Part shown: one piece after another, positions 17,664 through 26,854 of the stretch
Layout: every line of letters begins with the position of its first letter
Position numbering within the stretch: position 1 is the stretch's first letter
Source of the DNA: Chengkuizengella marina
GTDB lineage: Bacteria > Bacillota > Bacilli > Paenibacillales > KCTC-33759
DNA: 64,000 nt
Reading direction: 5' to 3'
NCBI RefSeq assembly: GCF_009910845.1
Contig: NZ_SIJB01000027.1
Coordinates: forward strand, 62,001 to 126,000
Notes under the pieces: generated by a model
Told to the model about the DNA's origin: nothing
Databases searched by the model: none
What the model saw: only the letters and a program-made list of their open reading frames with translations
Program-made: the position numbers and the translations under genes

Positions 17664-18182
17664 TCAATTTTCAGAAAATTCAATCCGTGAAATTTTAGCG
17701 TTTCCCCATTGTGCCTTTTTCACAATTACGTCAATTTCTCCTCTTAGTTCTTCTAATTCTTTACCTTCTCCTTCAGGAACATAATACTTCTCTATACCAT
17801 ATTCCACAAAAATGGAATCTGGTCTAATATGAGAAACCACTCCCTCAAGATAAATGTTACCTTCCATTTCATCCTTAGGTTTAACATGACCAATAGATTC
17901 AACTGTATAATAACCGTTCTTCTCCATTAATCCAATTACGAGCTTCTCCCCATTATCAGGATATTTATCTTCTTGCCATAACTTTTTAGGAATAGTATTA
18001 ATCTCATAATGTAAAACAACGTAATCTCCGTAAAATAAATCTCTAGGATCAACAGGTACAGTTTTTAATCTTAATTCCTTCCCAAACCATTCTACAGAAT
18101 AATTACTAAGTGAAATAGAAATTAAAAAACAAACTTGGAATAGGAGGGCTATGATAAACCAACCTCTCTTTGAAGTTCTCAA
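17664..18182 (-). CDS. GDYXXLXY-domain membrane-anchored protein
   Basis: 172 residues. Start chosen at TTG 18182: a perfect GGAGGTGAT lies eight bases upstream, inside the last codons of the DUF2157 gene. Residues 6-27 form one membrane helix and the rest is outside. The family motif is plain: DPRDLFYGDYVVLHYEI. Such proteins nearly always follow a DUF2157 gene, as here, which implies a joint membrane function that is not known. Last gene of a three-gene operon. Confidence 0.9.
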   Translation of the reverse strand: MRTSKRGWFIIALLFQVCFLISISLSNYSVEWFGKELRLKTVPVDPRDLFYGDYVVLHYEINTIPKKLWQEDKYPDNGEKLVIGLMEKNGYYTVESIGHVKPKDEMEGNIYLEGVVSHIRPDSIFVEYGIEKYYVPEGEGKELEELRGEIDVIVKKAQWGNAKISRIEFSEN

Positions 18183-18183
18183 A

Positions 18184-19371
18184 TTAATCACCTCCGCCAT
18201 CAATTAGCCATTTATTCTTTTGTTTTTGCAATAAGTAGTAAATTACAAACAGCAATCCTCCACCGAGAATGAATGAAATTGATTTCGGCATAAAGTCCCA
18301 GGTCAAATTGAGATATGCTACAAGTGTACTGAATAAAAACGAGAAACTTCCCAAATTAACAGTCACTCTATTTCTTAACTTGAAACCATGCCATAATAAA
18401 TACATGGAGAAGAAATACATCATAAATATATAGATAACATCTGTTAATGGAAACAAATAAAAAGCGGGTATTATTATAATCCATTCATATCCCGTAAATA
18501 ATCGATTGTTTTTCCACTTAAATGAAATTGAAATCAAAGCAATAACCAAAAAGGTTATAAAATGAAAGGCTGAAAAAGATTCAGAACTTCTAAATAAAAC
18601 CATATATAACGAAAATATAAAAAAGAATACTAAACTTAACTTCCTATATATTGAAAAGAAAAAGTCTTTAGGAAAAATATCAGCCAACACATAAAACAAA
18701 TAAACAGGAACAAGCATCCAAAACCAAGAGATATCATAATCTGAAAACAAAAACAATGATTGAATAAAAACAGAAGTAGACAATAATATAACCACAATAT
18801 TATGTCTATACTTAAATGCAAATAACCCTAGACCTATCATTAACAAAATAAAGGTAACAAAGCTAAATTGATTATACGTAATCATACTAATTCCTTGTGA
18901 AAAATTCAAAATCACGAGGGTTAGATAAAACAATAATGAACTACGATATAAATAGGTCATTACTATTCCTGCTAATCCCCATACGATAAATGACGTAACA
19001 TCATTTGCACTAAGATGGAACATCTGTCCTGTTAAAATAATGCCTGCACCAAAGGTAATTACCCCTAACGATACAAAGCAATGACCCATAACTAAAGATC
19101 CCTTACCAACCATTCGTTCTCCAAATCCATAAAATCCTAACATTACAATGATAATGATTGATAATTTTATAGGATTTGAAATTAATGACCAATTAGATGC
19201 AATAAAAGTCAATATTCCTAATCCAATTAATAAACTAGCCAATATGGGGATTATTTTATAAGAACGTTTATCCTGTTCTGGATACAATTCAAGTAACTGA
19301 TTGAATTGATCGTTTGAAATAATTTGTTTTTCAACCCATCCAATTCCTTCTTTTTGTAATAATTTTCTCAT
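18184..19371 (-). CDS. DUF2157 multi-helix membrane protein
   Basis: 395 residues. The soluble N-terminus (LLQKEGIGWVEKQIISNDQ, in two parts) is the DUF2157 mark. From residue 43 on there are about 12 hydrophobic helices, with conserved FIASNW after helix 1. AAGGAGGTG lies six bases before the ATG. The downstream GDYXXLXY gene uses a ribosome site inside its 3' end, so the products are made together. Role unknown. Confidence 0.9.
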   Translation of the reverse strand: MRKLLQKEGIGWVEKQIISNDQFNQLLELYPEQDKRSYKIIPILASLLIGLGILTFIASNWSLISNPIKLSIIIIVMLGFYGFGERMVGKGSLVMGHCFVSLGVITFGAGIILTGQMFHLSANDVTSFIVWGLAGIVMTYLYRSSLLFYLTLVILNFSQGISMITYNQFSFVTFILLMIGLGLFAFKYRHNIVVILLSTSVFIQSLFLFSDYDISWFWMLVPVYLFYVLADIFPKDFFFSIYRKLSLVFFFIFSLYMVLFRSSESFSAFHFITFLVIALISISFKWKNNRLFTGYEWIIIIPAFYLFPLTDVIYIFMMYFFSMYLLWHGFKLRNRVTVNLGSFSFLFSTLVAYLNLTWDFMPKSISFILGGGLLFVIYYLLQKQKNKWLIDGGGD

Positions 19372-19393
19372 GATTACACCTCCTTGTAGAATT

Positions 19394-19822
19394 TCAACTC
19401 ATTTTAAATAAATATGCTCTAATAAATTCATCAATTAACCAATATAAAACACCAGTTAAACCGACAACTAATATAACTCCAGGAAATCCATTGGCAAATA
19501 GTAAACTGAAAATTATGAATAACATAACATGTAGGAAAAAAGCGATAAATTTACGACTATCTTTATAAATTTGATCAGTTACAACATCTGACAAAATTGA
19601 AATAGGAATAGCAATGACGATTAATGGAACTACCATAAAAACCATTTGAACTGCTGTTATCAAAGATAAGTTTTCCTTTATTACATTAATACTCTCACCA
19701 AAATAAAGTGTATAAATGGCAAACTCTATAACCAAAATGACAAGTATACTGATTGTACTTACTAATATTTTTCTTTTTAAAAAATCAAACCCCAAACGTA
19801 TCCACGATTCACTCTTTGTCAA
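19394..19822 (-). CDS. Four-helix membrane protein, unknown function
   Basis: 142 residues. Hydrophobic spans at about 19-40, 54-76, 90-108 and 112-130 give four membrane helices. Start is TTG 19822 with GGAGG seven bases upstream. It lies 22 bases before the DUF2157 gene and begins the operon. I do not recognise the family; the position suggests it works with the DUF2157/GDYXXLXY pair. Confidence 0.65.
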   Translation of the reverse strand: MTKSESWIRLGFDFLKRKILVSTISILVILVIEFAIYTLYFGESINVIKENLSLITAVQMVFMVVPLIVIAIPISILSDVVTDQIYKDSRKFIAFFLHVMLFIIFSLLFANGFPGVILVVGLTGVLYWLIDEFIRAYLFKMS

Positions 19823-19920
19823 CTTTACTCCTCCTTTTAATAAAGGGGTGGTTATTTCCCTAATATCTAAGTATTACAAAGTTGTATTTTTCTTATATTA
19901 TAAAAAAAATCAATAAAAAA

Positions 19921-19952
19921 AATAGTACTATTTTTTTCTAGTACCATTTTTT
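19921..19952 (-). terminator. Terminator of the two-component operon, copy 1 of a repeated hairpin
   Basis: AGTACTA, an eight-base T-rich loop and TAGTAC form a hairpin flanked by A/T runs, 27 bases past the response-regulator stop. The core from AATAGTACTAT to CTAGTAC recurs with one change at 23721-23744, on the other side of the same gene cluster. Confidence 0.6.
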
Positions 19953-19978
19953 TCTGAGTAATAAGTTATTAAAATACT

Positions 19979-20632
19979 TTAAAATAACCCCATCTCTTTT
20001 GCTTTCTCAGCAGCTTCTTTGCTACTGGTTAACTCCAATTTCCGTAGTATGTTACTTACATGGTTTTTTACAGTACGTATGGATACAACCAAAGAATCTG
20101 ATATTTGAGTTTGTGTTTTCCCTTGATAAATCAAATTAAGTATCTCTAACTCAGCAGGTGTGATTAATGCGCGCATTTCTTTCACCTTGTATTCTTGTTC
20201 TAATTTCTTTAATCTTTTAAATTCGGTGCGAATCTGCTCTGCAGCTTGTGCATTAATAGGAGATTGGTTTTTATAAGCTGAGCGAATGGAATCGGGAATT
20301 TTTTCAAAGTCTGATTTTATGATATAATCCAGAGCTCCAGCACGAAAAGCACTAAACATCATTTCTTTTTCTTCAAGTGACGTTAGCATTATGATTCTGG
20401 CTCCATATTGTTGACTCATTTCAGCTGTGATTTCAATGCCTTCAATGCTGTTAGCCAGCAATATATCCATCAGCACAACATCAATTTCCTTTGTTTTTAT
20501 TGCTAACATTGCCTCTTCCCTATTTTCCGCCTGTGATACAACTTCCAAATCAGATTCAGCTGATAAAAAAGAAGATAAACCCCTTCTCCAATCTTTATCA
20601 TCCTCTACGATCAATATTTTTATTTTATCCAT
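19979..20632 (-). CDS. NarL/LuxR-type response regulator
   Basis: 217 residues. The receiver domain (3-120) has VEDD, phosphoacceptor Asp56 in VVLMD, Thr in MLTS and Lys in DYIIKS. A linker helix follows, then a LuxR-type helix-turn-helix (ITPAELEILNLIYQGKTQ and SIRTVKNHVSNILRKL). It should bind DNA as a phosphorylated dimer. It lies nine bases after the histidine kinase gene, its obvious partner. Targets unknown. Confidence 0.93.
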   Translation of the reverse strand: MDKIKILIVEDDKDWRRGLSSFLSAESDLEVVSQAENREEAMLAIKTKEIDVVLMDILLANSIEGIEITAEMSQQYGARIIMLTSLEEKEMMFSAFRAGALDYIIKSDFEKIPDSIRSAYKNQSPINAQAAEQIRTEFKRLKKLEQEYKVKEMRALITPAELEILNLIYQGKTQTQISDSLVVSIRTVKNHVSNILRKLELTSSKEAAEKAKEMGLF

Positions 20633-20641
20633 ATTCTCTCC

Positions 20642-21988
20642 TTATTTTTTAGGAAATTTCAAAATAACCGTAGTACCTTCATCTCTTGAACTTTTGATAT
20701 CTAGTGAACCTCCGTGTTTATTCATGACGTTATATACATAAGCCAATCCTAATCCAAAATTCATCGTATCTTTTGTTTTTGTAGTAAAGAATGGATCCAT
20801 CACTTTCTTTAAATGATTTTTATTTATACCAAAACCAGTATCTTTTATTTCTAAAACATGAACCTGTTTCATTTCATATCCTATCATCTCTATCTCTCCA
20901 CCTTCTGGAATCGCATCAATTGCATTCATTACTATATTTTGAAGTGTTTCCATCACATGTGTTTTATCACAAAATAAATTAATATTTTCATCAACTGAAG
21001 TTATGATTTTAACTTGACTTAAGTAAGGGCGTGTATTTTCCAATGTTTCATCTAACATATCTTTGAGGTTATAACTTCCCTTTTTTAAAACAATATCTTG
21101 TGTTTGATGATGCACTTTTTGGATCATTTGTTGAATATGTGACGTTGCTTTTAAAATCACTCCAATATCTTCTTCAAGTTCTTTTTGTTCAGTATTTTGA
21201 GCGTATGATTTTATTTTATGTCCAAACAATCTCATTTTTCCTGCATCATTTTTAATTGCGTGATTTAATATTGCAGTTCCTGATGTGATGGCTTGAAGTG
21301 TAATATCTAATTTTTTCCGCTCAATAAAAAGCTGCATTCCTAAAAATCCATAGTTAAATATAGCCAGAATAAAAACAATTGTACCGTAAATGACAATCCA
21401 TGTATTGTACTTCCACATTCGGTAAACCTCAAAACTAGGTAGCACATAATTCATAACCAGCACAAACAACACAGTTGGTACAATCGCTAAACTAGTAAGA
21501 ATATGATTTCTTTTTAAATTTGGAAGTTCTTCACGTTTGGATAAAATCAAAATACTTCCAACCAAAACATATACAACAGACCAAGATGCTAATAATGGAT
21601 ATAACTCTACATCAGTAACTGGATAAACGGGAGTAAATATTAACATCAGTACAATTGGCAAGGATAAAATATACGGAATAAATTTAAACCAACGTTTGTT
21701 TACAAATATAGGGTAGTAATATAAAGAAAACAAGATATAGCTGTAAGGAATCCCATAATACGAAAATCCAGAGCAAGTGACTTGAATTCTATACAGTATA
21801 GTTTGTAACACTACGGAATCGGATTTCTCTCTTACATAGGGAAGTAGTTGCTCCCCAATCAAAATCGCAATAGCTCCACATCCACCACAAAACAAAAGTA
21901 CACTTAACCAGCGGATTGAAATATTTTTGGGGTCAAATCTTAATAATATTAGGGCAATCCCCCATAGAGCAATTAAAACAAATACCAT
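20642..21988 (-). CDS. Sensor histidine kinase with multi-helix input domain
   Basis: 448 residues from ATG 21988. A longer frame from TTG 22051 adds 21 polar residues and no better ribosome site. About eight membrane helices fill residues 1-210. The phosphoacceptor helix has NHAIKND (His followed by N/D, as in HisKA_7TM-associated kinases). The ATP-binding domain has NIVMNAIDAIPEGG (N box), IKDTGFGI (G1) and FGLGLAYVYNVMNKHGG (G2). It forms an operon with the response regulator; the multi-helix sensor implies a membrane or envelope signal. Confidence 0.9.
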   Translation of the reverse strand: MVFVLIALWGIALILLRFDPKNISIRWLSVLLFCGGCGAIAILIGEQLLPYVREKSDSVVLQTILYRIQVTCSGFSYYGIPYSYILFSLYYYPIFVNKRWFKFIPYILSLPIVLMLIFTPVYPVTDVELYPLLASWSVVYVLVGSILILSKREELPNLKRNHILTSLAIVPTVLFVLVMNYVLPSFEVYRMWKYNTWIVIYGTIVFILAIFNYGFLGMQLFIERKKLDITLQAITSGTAILNHAIKNDAGKMRLFGHKIKSYAQNTEQKELEEDIGVILKATSHIQQMIQKVHHQTQDIVLKKGSYNLKDMLDETLENTRPYLSQVKIITSVDENINLFCDKTHVMETLQNIVMNAIDAIPEGGEIEMIGYEMKQVHVLEIKDTGFGINKNHLKKVMDPFFTTKTKDTMNFGLGLAYVYNVMNKHGGSLDIKSSRDEGTTVILKFPKK

Positions 21989-22076
21989 ACAAATTTCCAC
22001 TTCCTCAGTATAGTTTCTTTTCCTTTTTGTGATTTTACAACATATAACCAATAAATACCACTCATCAATTAATTAT

Positions 22077-23573
22077 TTAGTAAGTAGATAACCCAGTAAA
22101 TTCTTGCACTCGATAAAGTACTTTCTTCCACTTTGAATCATCTTGATATTTTTTGTAGTCAACAGTAAATTGTCCATCTTCATTATTCCATATTTTTGAG
22201 AAATATGAATTCATCTCAATTTCAAGTGCCTCCCCATGTGGAATGATGAATTGAATATTCATTTCTAGATTATAGTCGCGAATATTTCTTCTTGTAAAAT
22301 TAGCAGATCCACCTGTTACTATTGTTTCATGCTTTTTATTAATCATTAAAAATTTAGAATGAAATTGTTCTCCTTGAGTATCATACCATCTCACCTCTAT
22401 ATTGCCGTTCCCTTTATTTAATAGTTCATTAGCAACCTGACGATTTGGGATACCGTTCTTTTTCCTTCCAAAAGCATCTTTATTAGGATCTAAAATCACT
22501 TTTATTTTAACACCTTTCTCAGCGGCTTTTACTAAAGACTCAATGACGTTTCGATCAGATAAATAAAATACACCTAATTTTATCTCATCCCCGTTAGAAG
22601 TATTCAAGATGTTTTGTTGAATTTCTTTTCCAATCTCCCCTTCTGTTATTACTTTGGCCTTTATTTTACCTCTCTCTTTTCCTGAATTTCCTGTAAATTG
22701 CCTGTTTTTAATTTCTGTACCTGATAATTTTGCAACTGCTCTTTCTGCTTCAAAAATATCTTGTAAAATTTCACCCTGCAATACAAATGCAATATTCGAG
22801 TGATATCCGCTTGGGTCATGAGGGTTAGCCGAGCTAACAATGGCTTCCTTATCAGTAAGAACTACCTTTCTATGATTTGCCTTAAAGTTGATTAATTCTA
22901 AATAGGATCGCAGTGAGACATCAGGTGAATCCAGACTAAAAGGATTCGTTATCCACCCTCGATCAGATGTTCCAAACCACTGTAAAAAAGATCTCCAAAA
23001 ACCTGAATATATAGGATTAGAATCACGTAACTTCGTCAGATCTGTATATACCACTTTTACATCATTTTCTTTTAATTCTTCGATAAAATGTGATGAATAA
23101 GAGCCATAAAATGTATTGATTTCATCCGTTATAAAGATAATTTCGATATCAGGTTCCTGCTGTTTCTTTAATATCAAATGATTTGTTAGTTGCTCTGAAA
23201 TATTTGGATAATTAACAGATTTAACATTAGTGGATATTTCCTCAGGAATAGTTTGAGTTTGTTCCACTATTCTTTCATATTCATCATTAAATAAAAAAAC
23301 ATCAACTAAAATAAACTCTTCTGCTTCATCAATCATTTTATAAACTCGATTAAATATCTCCTGCTCATGCACAATTTTTCCGTCTTTTTGATAAGTTAAA
23401 TCATTTAAAAACTCTACATTCGTTACATCATGATATTTCCCATTCACTGAAATTCCTTTTGGTAATGGTTTATATAATCCATACAAAGAAGCACATATAG
23501 ATATCACAAGAACAATTGAAAATACAAACTTAAATATCTTCTTAGGATGCATAACAAGGTGTCTTTCTATCAT
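22077..23573 (-). CDS. Phospholipase D-like protein with N-terminal membrane anchor
   Basis: 498 residues. One hydrophobic helix at about 14-31 anchors it. Two HKD motifs are present: HRKVVLTD followed by SSANPHD, and HSKFLMIN followed by GGSANFTRRN; the Asp of the second motif is Asn. Two such motifs make one active site in phosphatidyltransferases such as cardiolipin synthase and in PLD hydrolases. The long spacer and the altered second motif argue against simple cardiolipin synthase. It precedes the kinase gene by about 90 bases on the same strand, suggesting a shared envelope-stress role (inference). Confidence 0.85.
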   Translation of the reverse strand: MIERHLVMHPKKIFKFVFSIVLVISICASLYGLYKPLPKGISVNGKYHDVTNVEFLNDLTYQKDGKIVHEQEIFNRVYKMIDEAEEFILVDVFLFNDEYERIVEQTQTIPEEISTNVKSVNYPNISEQLTNHLILKKQQEPDIEIIFITDEINTFYGSYSSHFIEELKENDVKVVYTDLTKLRDSNPIYSGFWRSFLQWFGTSDRGWITNPFSLDSPDVSLRSYLELINFKANHRKVVLTDKEAIVSSANPHDPSGYHSNIAFVLQGEILQDIFEAERAVAKLSGTEIKNRQFTGNSGKERGKIKAKVITEGEIGKEIQQNILNTSNGDEIKLGVFYLSDRNVIESLVKAAEKGVKIKVILDPNKDAFGRKKNGIPNRQVANELLNKGNGNIEVRWYDTQGEQFHSKFLMINKKHETIVTGGSANFTRRNIRDYNLEMNIQFIIPHGEALEIEMNSYFSKIWNNEDGQFTVDYKKYQDDSKWKKVLYRVQEFTGLSTY

Positions 23574-23909
23574 TATCGTATTATCACTCCCAAATATATA
23601 CTAAACTCAAACAGTCATGTGAATATCTAATTTGCATAAAATAAATTCTAAAATATATATTTATTGAAGGATAAATTTTCTTTAACCTTACTTATAGTTT
23701 AATCATCATTATCCTCCTAAAATAGTACTATCTTTTTCTAGTACTTTTCATTTTCATATTTGAGAAACCCAGTTGTTACTACATAATACTCAGTTGACAA
23801 TTATTTATGCTAATGTTAGGATAAATATATCCTATTATTAGGATATATTTAAATAGGATTATTCATTTATTGATGAGAAACTAATTTTATAAAAAGGACT
23901 ATGATAAAC
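23574..23909. other. Intergenic region with repeated hairpin and a tiny leader frame
   Basis: No gene is seen. It holds the second AATAGTACTAT hairpin (23721-23744). On the minus strand, right after that hairpin, AGGAGG (23713-23718) is followed by ATGATG and a stop five codons on, about 130 bases ahead of the PLD-like gene. This may be a leader peptide or the relic of a deleted gene. On the plus strand near 23818-23860 there are short direct repeats of an AGGATA-type sequence. Confidence 0.4.
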
Positions 23910-24660
23910 ATGGATATAAGAATTTATAAGCCAGCAGATCAAGGCTTTTGATGGAGGTAAAATTAAACTACAAAAACCCATCGGTTTTCACGGAGAAGGA
24001 TCAACAATAAATCGGCTTGGACCTCTATTTTATTTTTCATGGGGAGAAACAGAAGGTGAAGGCGGTATAGGATTACATCCACATAAAGGATTTGAGATAT
24101 TAACCTATGTGCTTAAAGGAAACAGCTATCATCGAGATACACTAAACACAGAAAGTGTTGTAAGTGCTGGAGGTGCCCAGTTAATGAAAGCTGGATCTGG
24201 TATCTCACATGCGGAATCCTTTCGGGAACCTACTGAAATGTTACAAATCTGGTTTGAGCCTTATTTAAATAAGGCTATTCATCGGGAACCAGCTTATACA
24301 AATTATATTCATGAAGACTTCGTAACGACTGACAAAGAGGGTATAAAAATAAAAACAATTATCGGTGAAAAATCACCTATTGAGTTAGTAACGGATGCTA
24401 AAATGTATGATGTTACTATATCAAGTGGTTCATCCTATTCGCATAATTTGACTTCCAATCGAACATTAGCTGGACTAATCATAAAAGGTGATGGATCAAT
24501 CACTAGTGAAGATATCCAGTTTAATCATAAAGATTTTATAAATGTTCATGCTTTAAAGGTAGGAATCGTAACATTCAAATCTAATAACGAAGAAGTTCGA
24601 ATCATATTTATCGAGGTACCTACTAAGGTTGACTATCCATTGTATAATAAGCGACATTAA
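23910..24660 (+). pseudogene. Pirin-family gene with N-terminal frameshift
   Basis: ATG 23910 (AAGGA upstream) reads MDIRIYKPADQGF and then stops at 23949. The frame shifted by one resumes as AFDGGKIKLQKPIGF at 23944 and continues without a break to 24660. Together they make a complete pirin of about 250 residues, in which DQGAFDGG should be continuous; loss of two bases in the Gly codon region explains it. The metal site is intact: HPHKGFEILTYVL, then YHRD, then GSGISHAES. Pirins are cupins, some with quercetinase activity or redox sensing. Either a recent pseudogene or a sequence error. A start at 24109 would miss the metal site. Confidence 0.8.
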
Positions 24661-24845
24661 ACTAACTTGTATGTATAGACTCCCTTATCATTGAGACGTT
24701 CTTTTACTAATTATGTATGGATGACGTATGCATGTCAGTTTGTATATGATACAATATTGTTGCACATTTAATAAGGTTAATTTTATTATTATATTACGGT
24801 GAGTTTATATATTTTCTCTATACACAAGTTGAGGGAGGTTTAAAT

Positions 24846-25295
24846 ATGTACCGTGGAGATGAACAAAGTGAGCTTGATTTAAGACTTTTTAGAATATGGA
24901 TGAAAGCGAACAAATCAATTTCTGACAATGTTAGCAAGGATATCAAAGAAAGTGGTGTAGCTCCAGATCATTTTATGATTCTAGAACTTTTATATAATAA
25001 AGGTCCTCACCCAATTCAAAGAATAAGTGAAATTTTCTCTATCCCAAGTGGAAGTATTACTTATGTGGTTGATAAATTGGAACAAAAAGAGTTTGTTAAA
25101 AGACAAGCTTGTCCAACCGATCGTAGAGCTTCAAATGTTGTGCTTACTGAAAAGGGTGAATCTTTATTCAATGAGATATTTCCAAAACATGTTGAGAGGA
25201 TTTCAAGAAATTTATCTTTTATAAGTAATGAAGAAAAGACGATTTTAATCGATTTAATGAAAAAGATTGGAATGGGTTCTGCTGGACTCAAATAG
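24846..25295 (+). CDS. MarR-family transcriptional regulator
   Basis: 149 residues. Winged helix-turn-helix is typical: HPIQRISEIFSIPSGSITYVV recognition region, then DKLEQKEFVKR and the wing PTDRRASNVVLTEKG. Cys99 in RQACPTD could be a thiol sensor, but that is speculative. GGGAGG lies seven bases before the ATG. It follows the pirin gene on the same strand; MarR-pirin pairs are common and suggest control of that gene. Confidence 0.88.
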   Translation: MYRGDEQSELDLRLFRIWMKANKSISDNVSKDIKESGVAPDHFMILELLYNKGPHPIQRISEIFSIPSGSITYVVDKLEQKEFVKRQACPTDRRASNVVLTEKGESLFNEIFPKHVERISRNLSFISNEEKTILIDLMKKIGMGSAGLK

Positions 25296-25325
25296 TGCGT
25301 ATCTGTATTTTTTATTTAAAGTGTA

Positions 25326-25356
25326 AAAACCTTCAACATATATGTTAAAGGTTTTT
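25326..25356 (+). terminator. Terminator of the MarR gene
   Basis: Hairpin with stem AACCTT/AAGGTT extended by AACAT/ATGTT around one mismatch, followed by six T. It lies 30 bases past the stop and may also serve the converging U32 gene. Confidence 0.8.
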
Positions 25357-25377
25357 TAATTTTCATTATAAAAAGGA

Positions 25378-26637
25378 TTAAATATTCTTTTTTCTCATCA
25401 TATCTAGCGCATGAACAGGTTGATCAACCTTCATTTGTAAAGTCATCAAAGGATGTCTTGCAGCTTCAAATTCATTCCCTTTGTCATCCCAGATTTTTGT
25501 AACAGTTTGTTTGAAAAACGTCCCATTTGGGCCGAAAAATTCAATTTCCTGACCAACTTTAAAGTGGTTCCGTTGCTGAATCGTTGCCATTCCTGAATTC
25601 TCGTCATAGTCAAGAACTAACCCAGCAAAATCAAAGTTCACCAATTTATCTTCAGCTTCATAAATATGCTCACCTGCACCTGGTGCTTTATAAAAGAAAC
25701 CGGAATTTAATGGACGGTTCGCAGCTTTATGAATTTCATCCACCCATTCCTGTTTTAATTGGTATTTCTCAGGATTGTCCATATAGGCATCAATCGCTTG
25801 GCGATAAGCATTTACTACGGTTGCAACATAATGTATACTCTTCATACGACCTTCGATCTTAAAGCTATCTATCCCCGATTCAATTAGCTGAGGGATGTGC
25901 TCAATCATACCTAGATCCTTAGATCCCATAGTAAACGGATCATCTTCATCCACAGTAAACATAGGATGCTTTTCATCACCTTCATACAAATCATAATACC
26001 AACGACAAGACTGAGAACATCCACCTCGATTAGAATCACGATCAGTAAAATGGTTAGATAAAACGCAACGACCAGAATAAGAAGAGCACATCGCACCGTG
26101 AATAAAGGCTTCAATTTCAATATCTACTTTATCCTTAATTTCAATTATTTCTTCCATATTCGCTTCACGCGCTAACACAACTCTTGGAAGCCCTTCATCT
26201 TTCCAGAATTGAACTGCTTGCCAATTCATTGTTGATTGCTGTGTGCTTAAATGAACCTCTAGTTTGGGAGCAACTTTCAATGCTGTATTTACAATGGCTG
26301 GGTCTGCTGCAATGATAGCAGAGATACCTACTTCTTCTAATTGTGTTAAATATTCCTCTAGCCCATCAAAATCCTCATTATGTGCATAAATATTTGTAGC
26401 TACAAAAACCTTAGACCCGTACTTTTTGGCAAACTCAACACCTTGTCTCATTTCCTCTATACTGAAATTATCTGCATTAGAACGTAAGCCAAATCTTTGG
26501 CCACCTATATATACAGCATCCGCTCCGTAATGAATTGCAAATTTTAGTTTTTCTAAATTACCCGCAGGTGCTAACAGCTCGGGTTTTTCTAATTTTCTTT
26601 TGGTTGAACCCGGTGACTTTTTAGTAAGTACCGTCAT
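25378..26637 (-). CDS. yrrO: U32-family tRNA hydroxylation protein (YrrO/TrhP type)
   Basis: 419 residues. Known for the family: with YrrN it makes 5-hydroxyuridine at wobble position 34 from a prephenate-derived pathway, and TrmR then methylates it. Seen: ELLAPAGNLEKLKFAIHYGADAVY, the U32 signature EAFIHGAMCSSYSGRCVLS, and further Cys in RGGCSQSCRW, giving four Cys able to hold an Fe-S cluster. The C-terminal beta domain (about 330-415) is present. AGGAGGTG is nine bases before the ATG. It is downstream of yrrN across an unusually long gap of 217 bases. Confidence 0.9.
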   Translation of the reverse strand: MTVLTKKSPGSTKRKLEKPELLAPAGNLEKLKFAIHYGADAVYIGGQRFGLRSNADNFSIEEMRQGVEFAKKYGSKVFVATNIYAHNEDFDGLEEYLTQLEEVGISAIIAADPAIVNTALKVAPKLEVHLSTQQSTMNWQAVQFWKDEGLPRVVLAREANMEEIIEIKDKVDIEIEAFIHGAMCSSYSGRCVLSNHFTDRDSNRGGCSQSCRWYYDLYEGDEKHPMFTVDEDDPFTMGSKDLGMIEHIPQLIESGIDSFKIEGRMKSIHYVATVVNAYRQAIDAYMDNPEKYQLKQEWVDEIHKAANRPLNSGFFYKAPGAGEHIYEAEDKLVNFDFAGLVLDYDENSGMATIQQRNHFKVGQEIEFFGPNGTFFKQTVTKIWDDKGNEFEAARHPLMTLQMKVDQPVHALDMMRKKNI

Positions 26638-26751
26638 CGCTCAACACCTCCTATATTTAAATTATCGATCTTCTATTGGTTATGAGGGCGTATTTTATGG
26701 ACCCCGCAAAAATAATAGGATTAAACTACATAGCTTCACTTCACTTGGTCC

Positions 26752-26854
26752 TGCCAGCTAAGATCACACCACGTCCATGCGGTGAACACTGGCACCAGTT
26801 CATCCAAGAACTGGGGACTAATATAGAAGTACTTACTTCACTTTTCGGGGTGTA
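26752..26854. other. Structured intergenic element between yrrN and yrrO, with copy 1 of a dispersed repeat
   Basis: This stretch is more GC-rich than its surroundings. TGCCAG (26752-26757) pairs with CTGGCA (26789-26794) and encloses CACC/GGTG (26767-26770 with 26781-26784). A second hairpin CCAGTTC/GAACTGG (26795-26801 with 26808-26814) follows. The segment from 26792 to about 26850 is repeated at 55350-55411. On the minus strand it would be the leader of yrrO. Confidence 0.5.

Noticed and set aside
25584-25862. 92-codon plus-strand frame antisense to yrrO
   Set aside because: It has no ribosome site and no conserved features; it is an echo of the real gene on the other strand.
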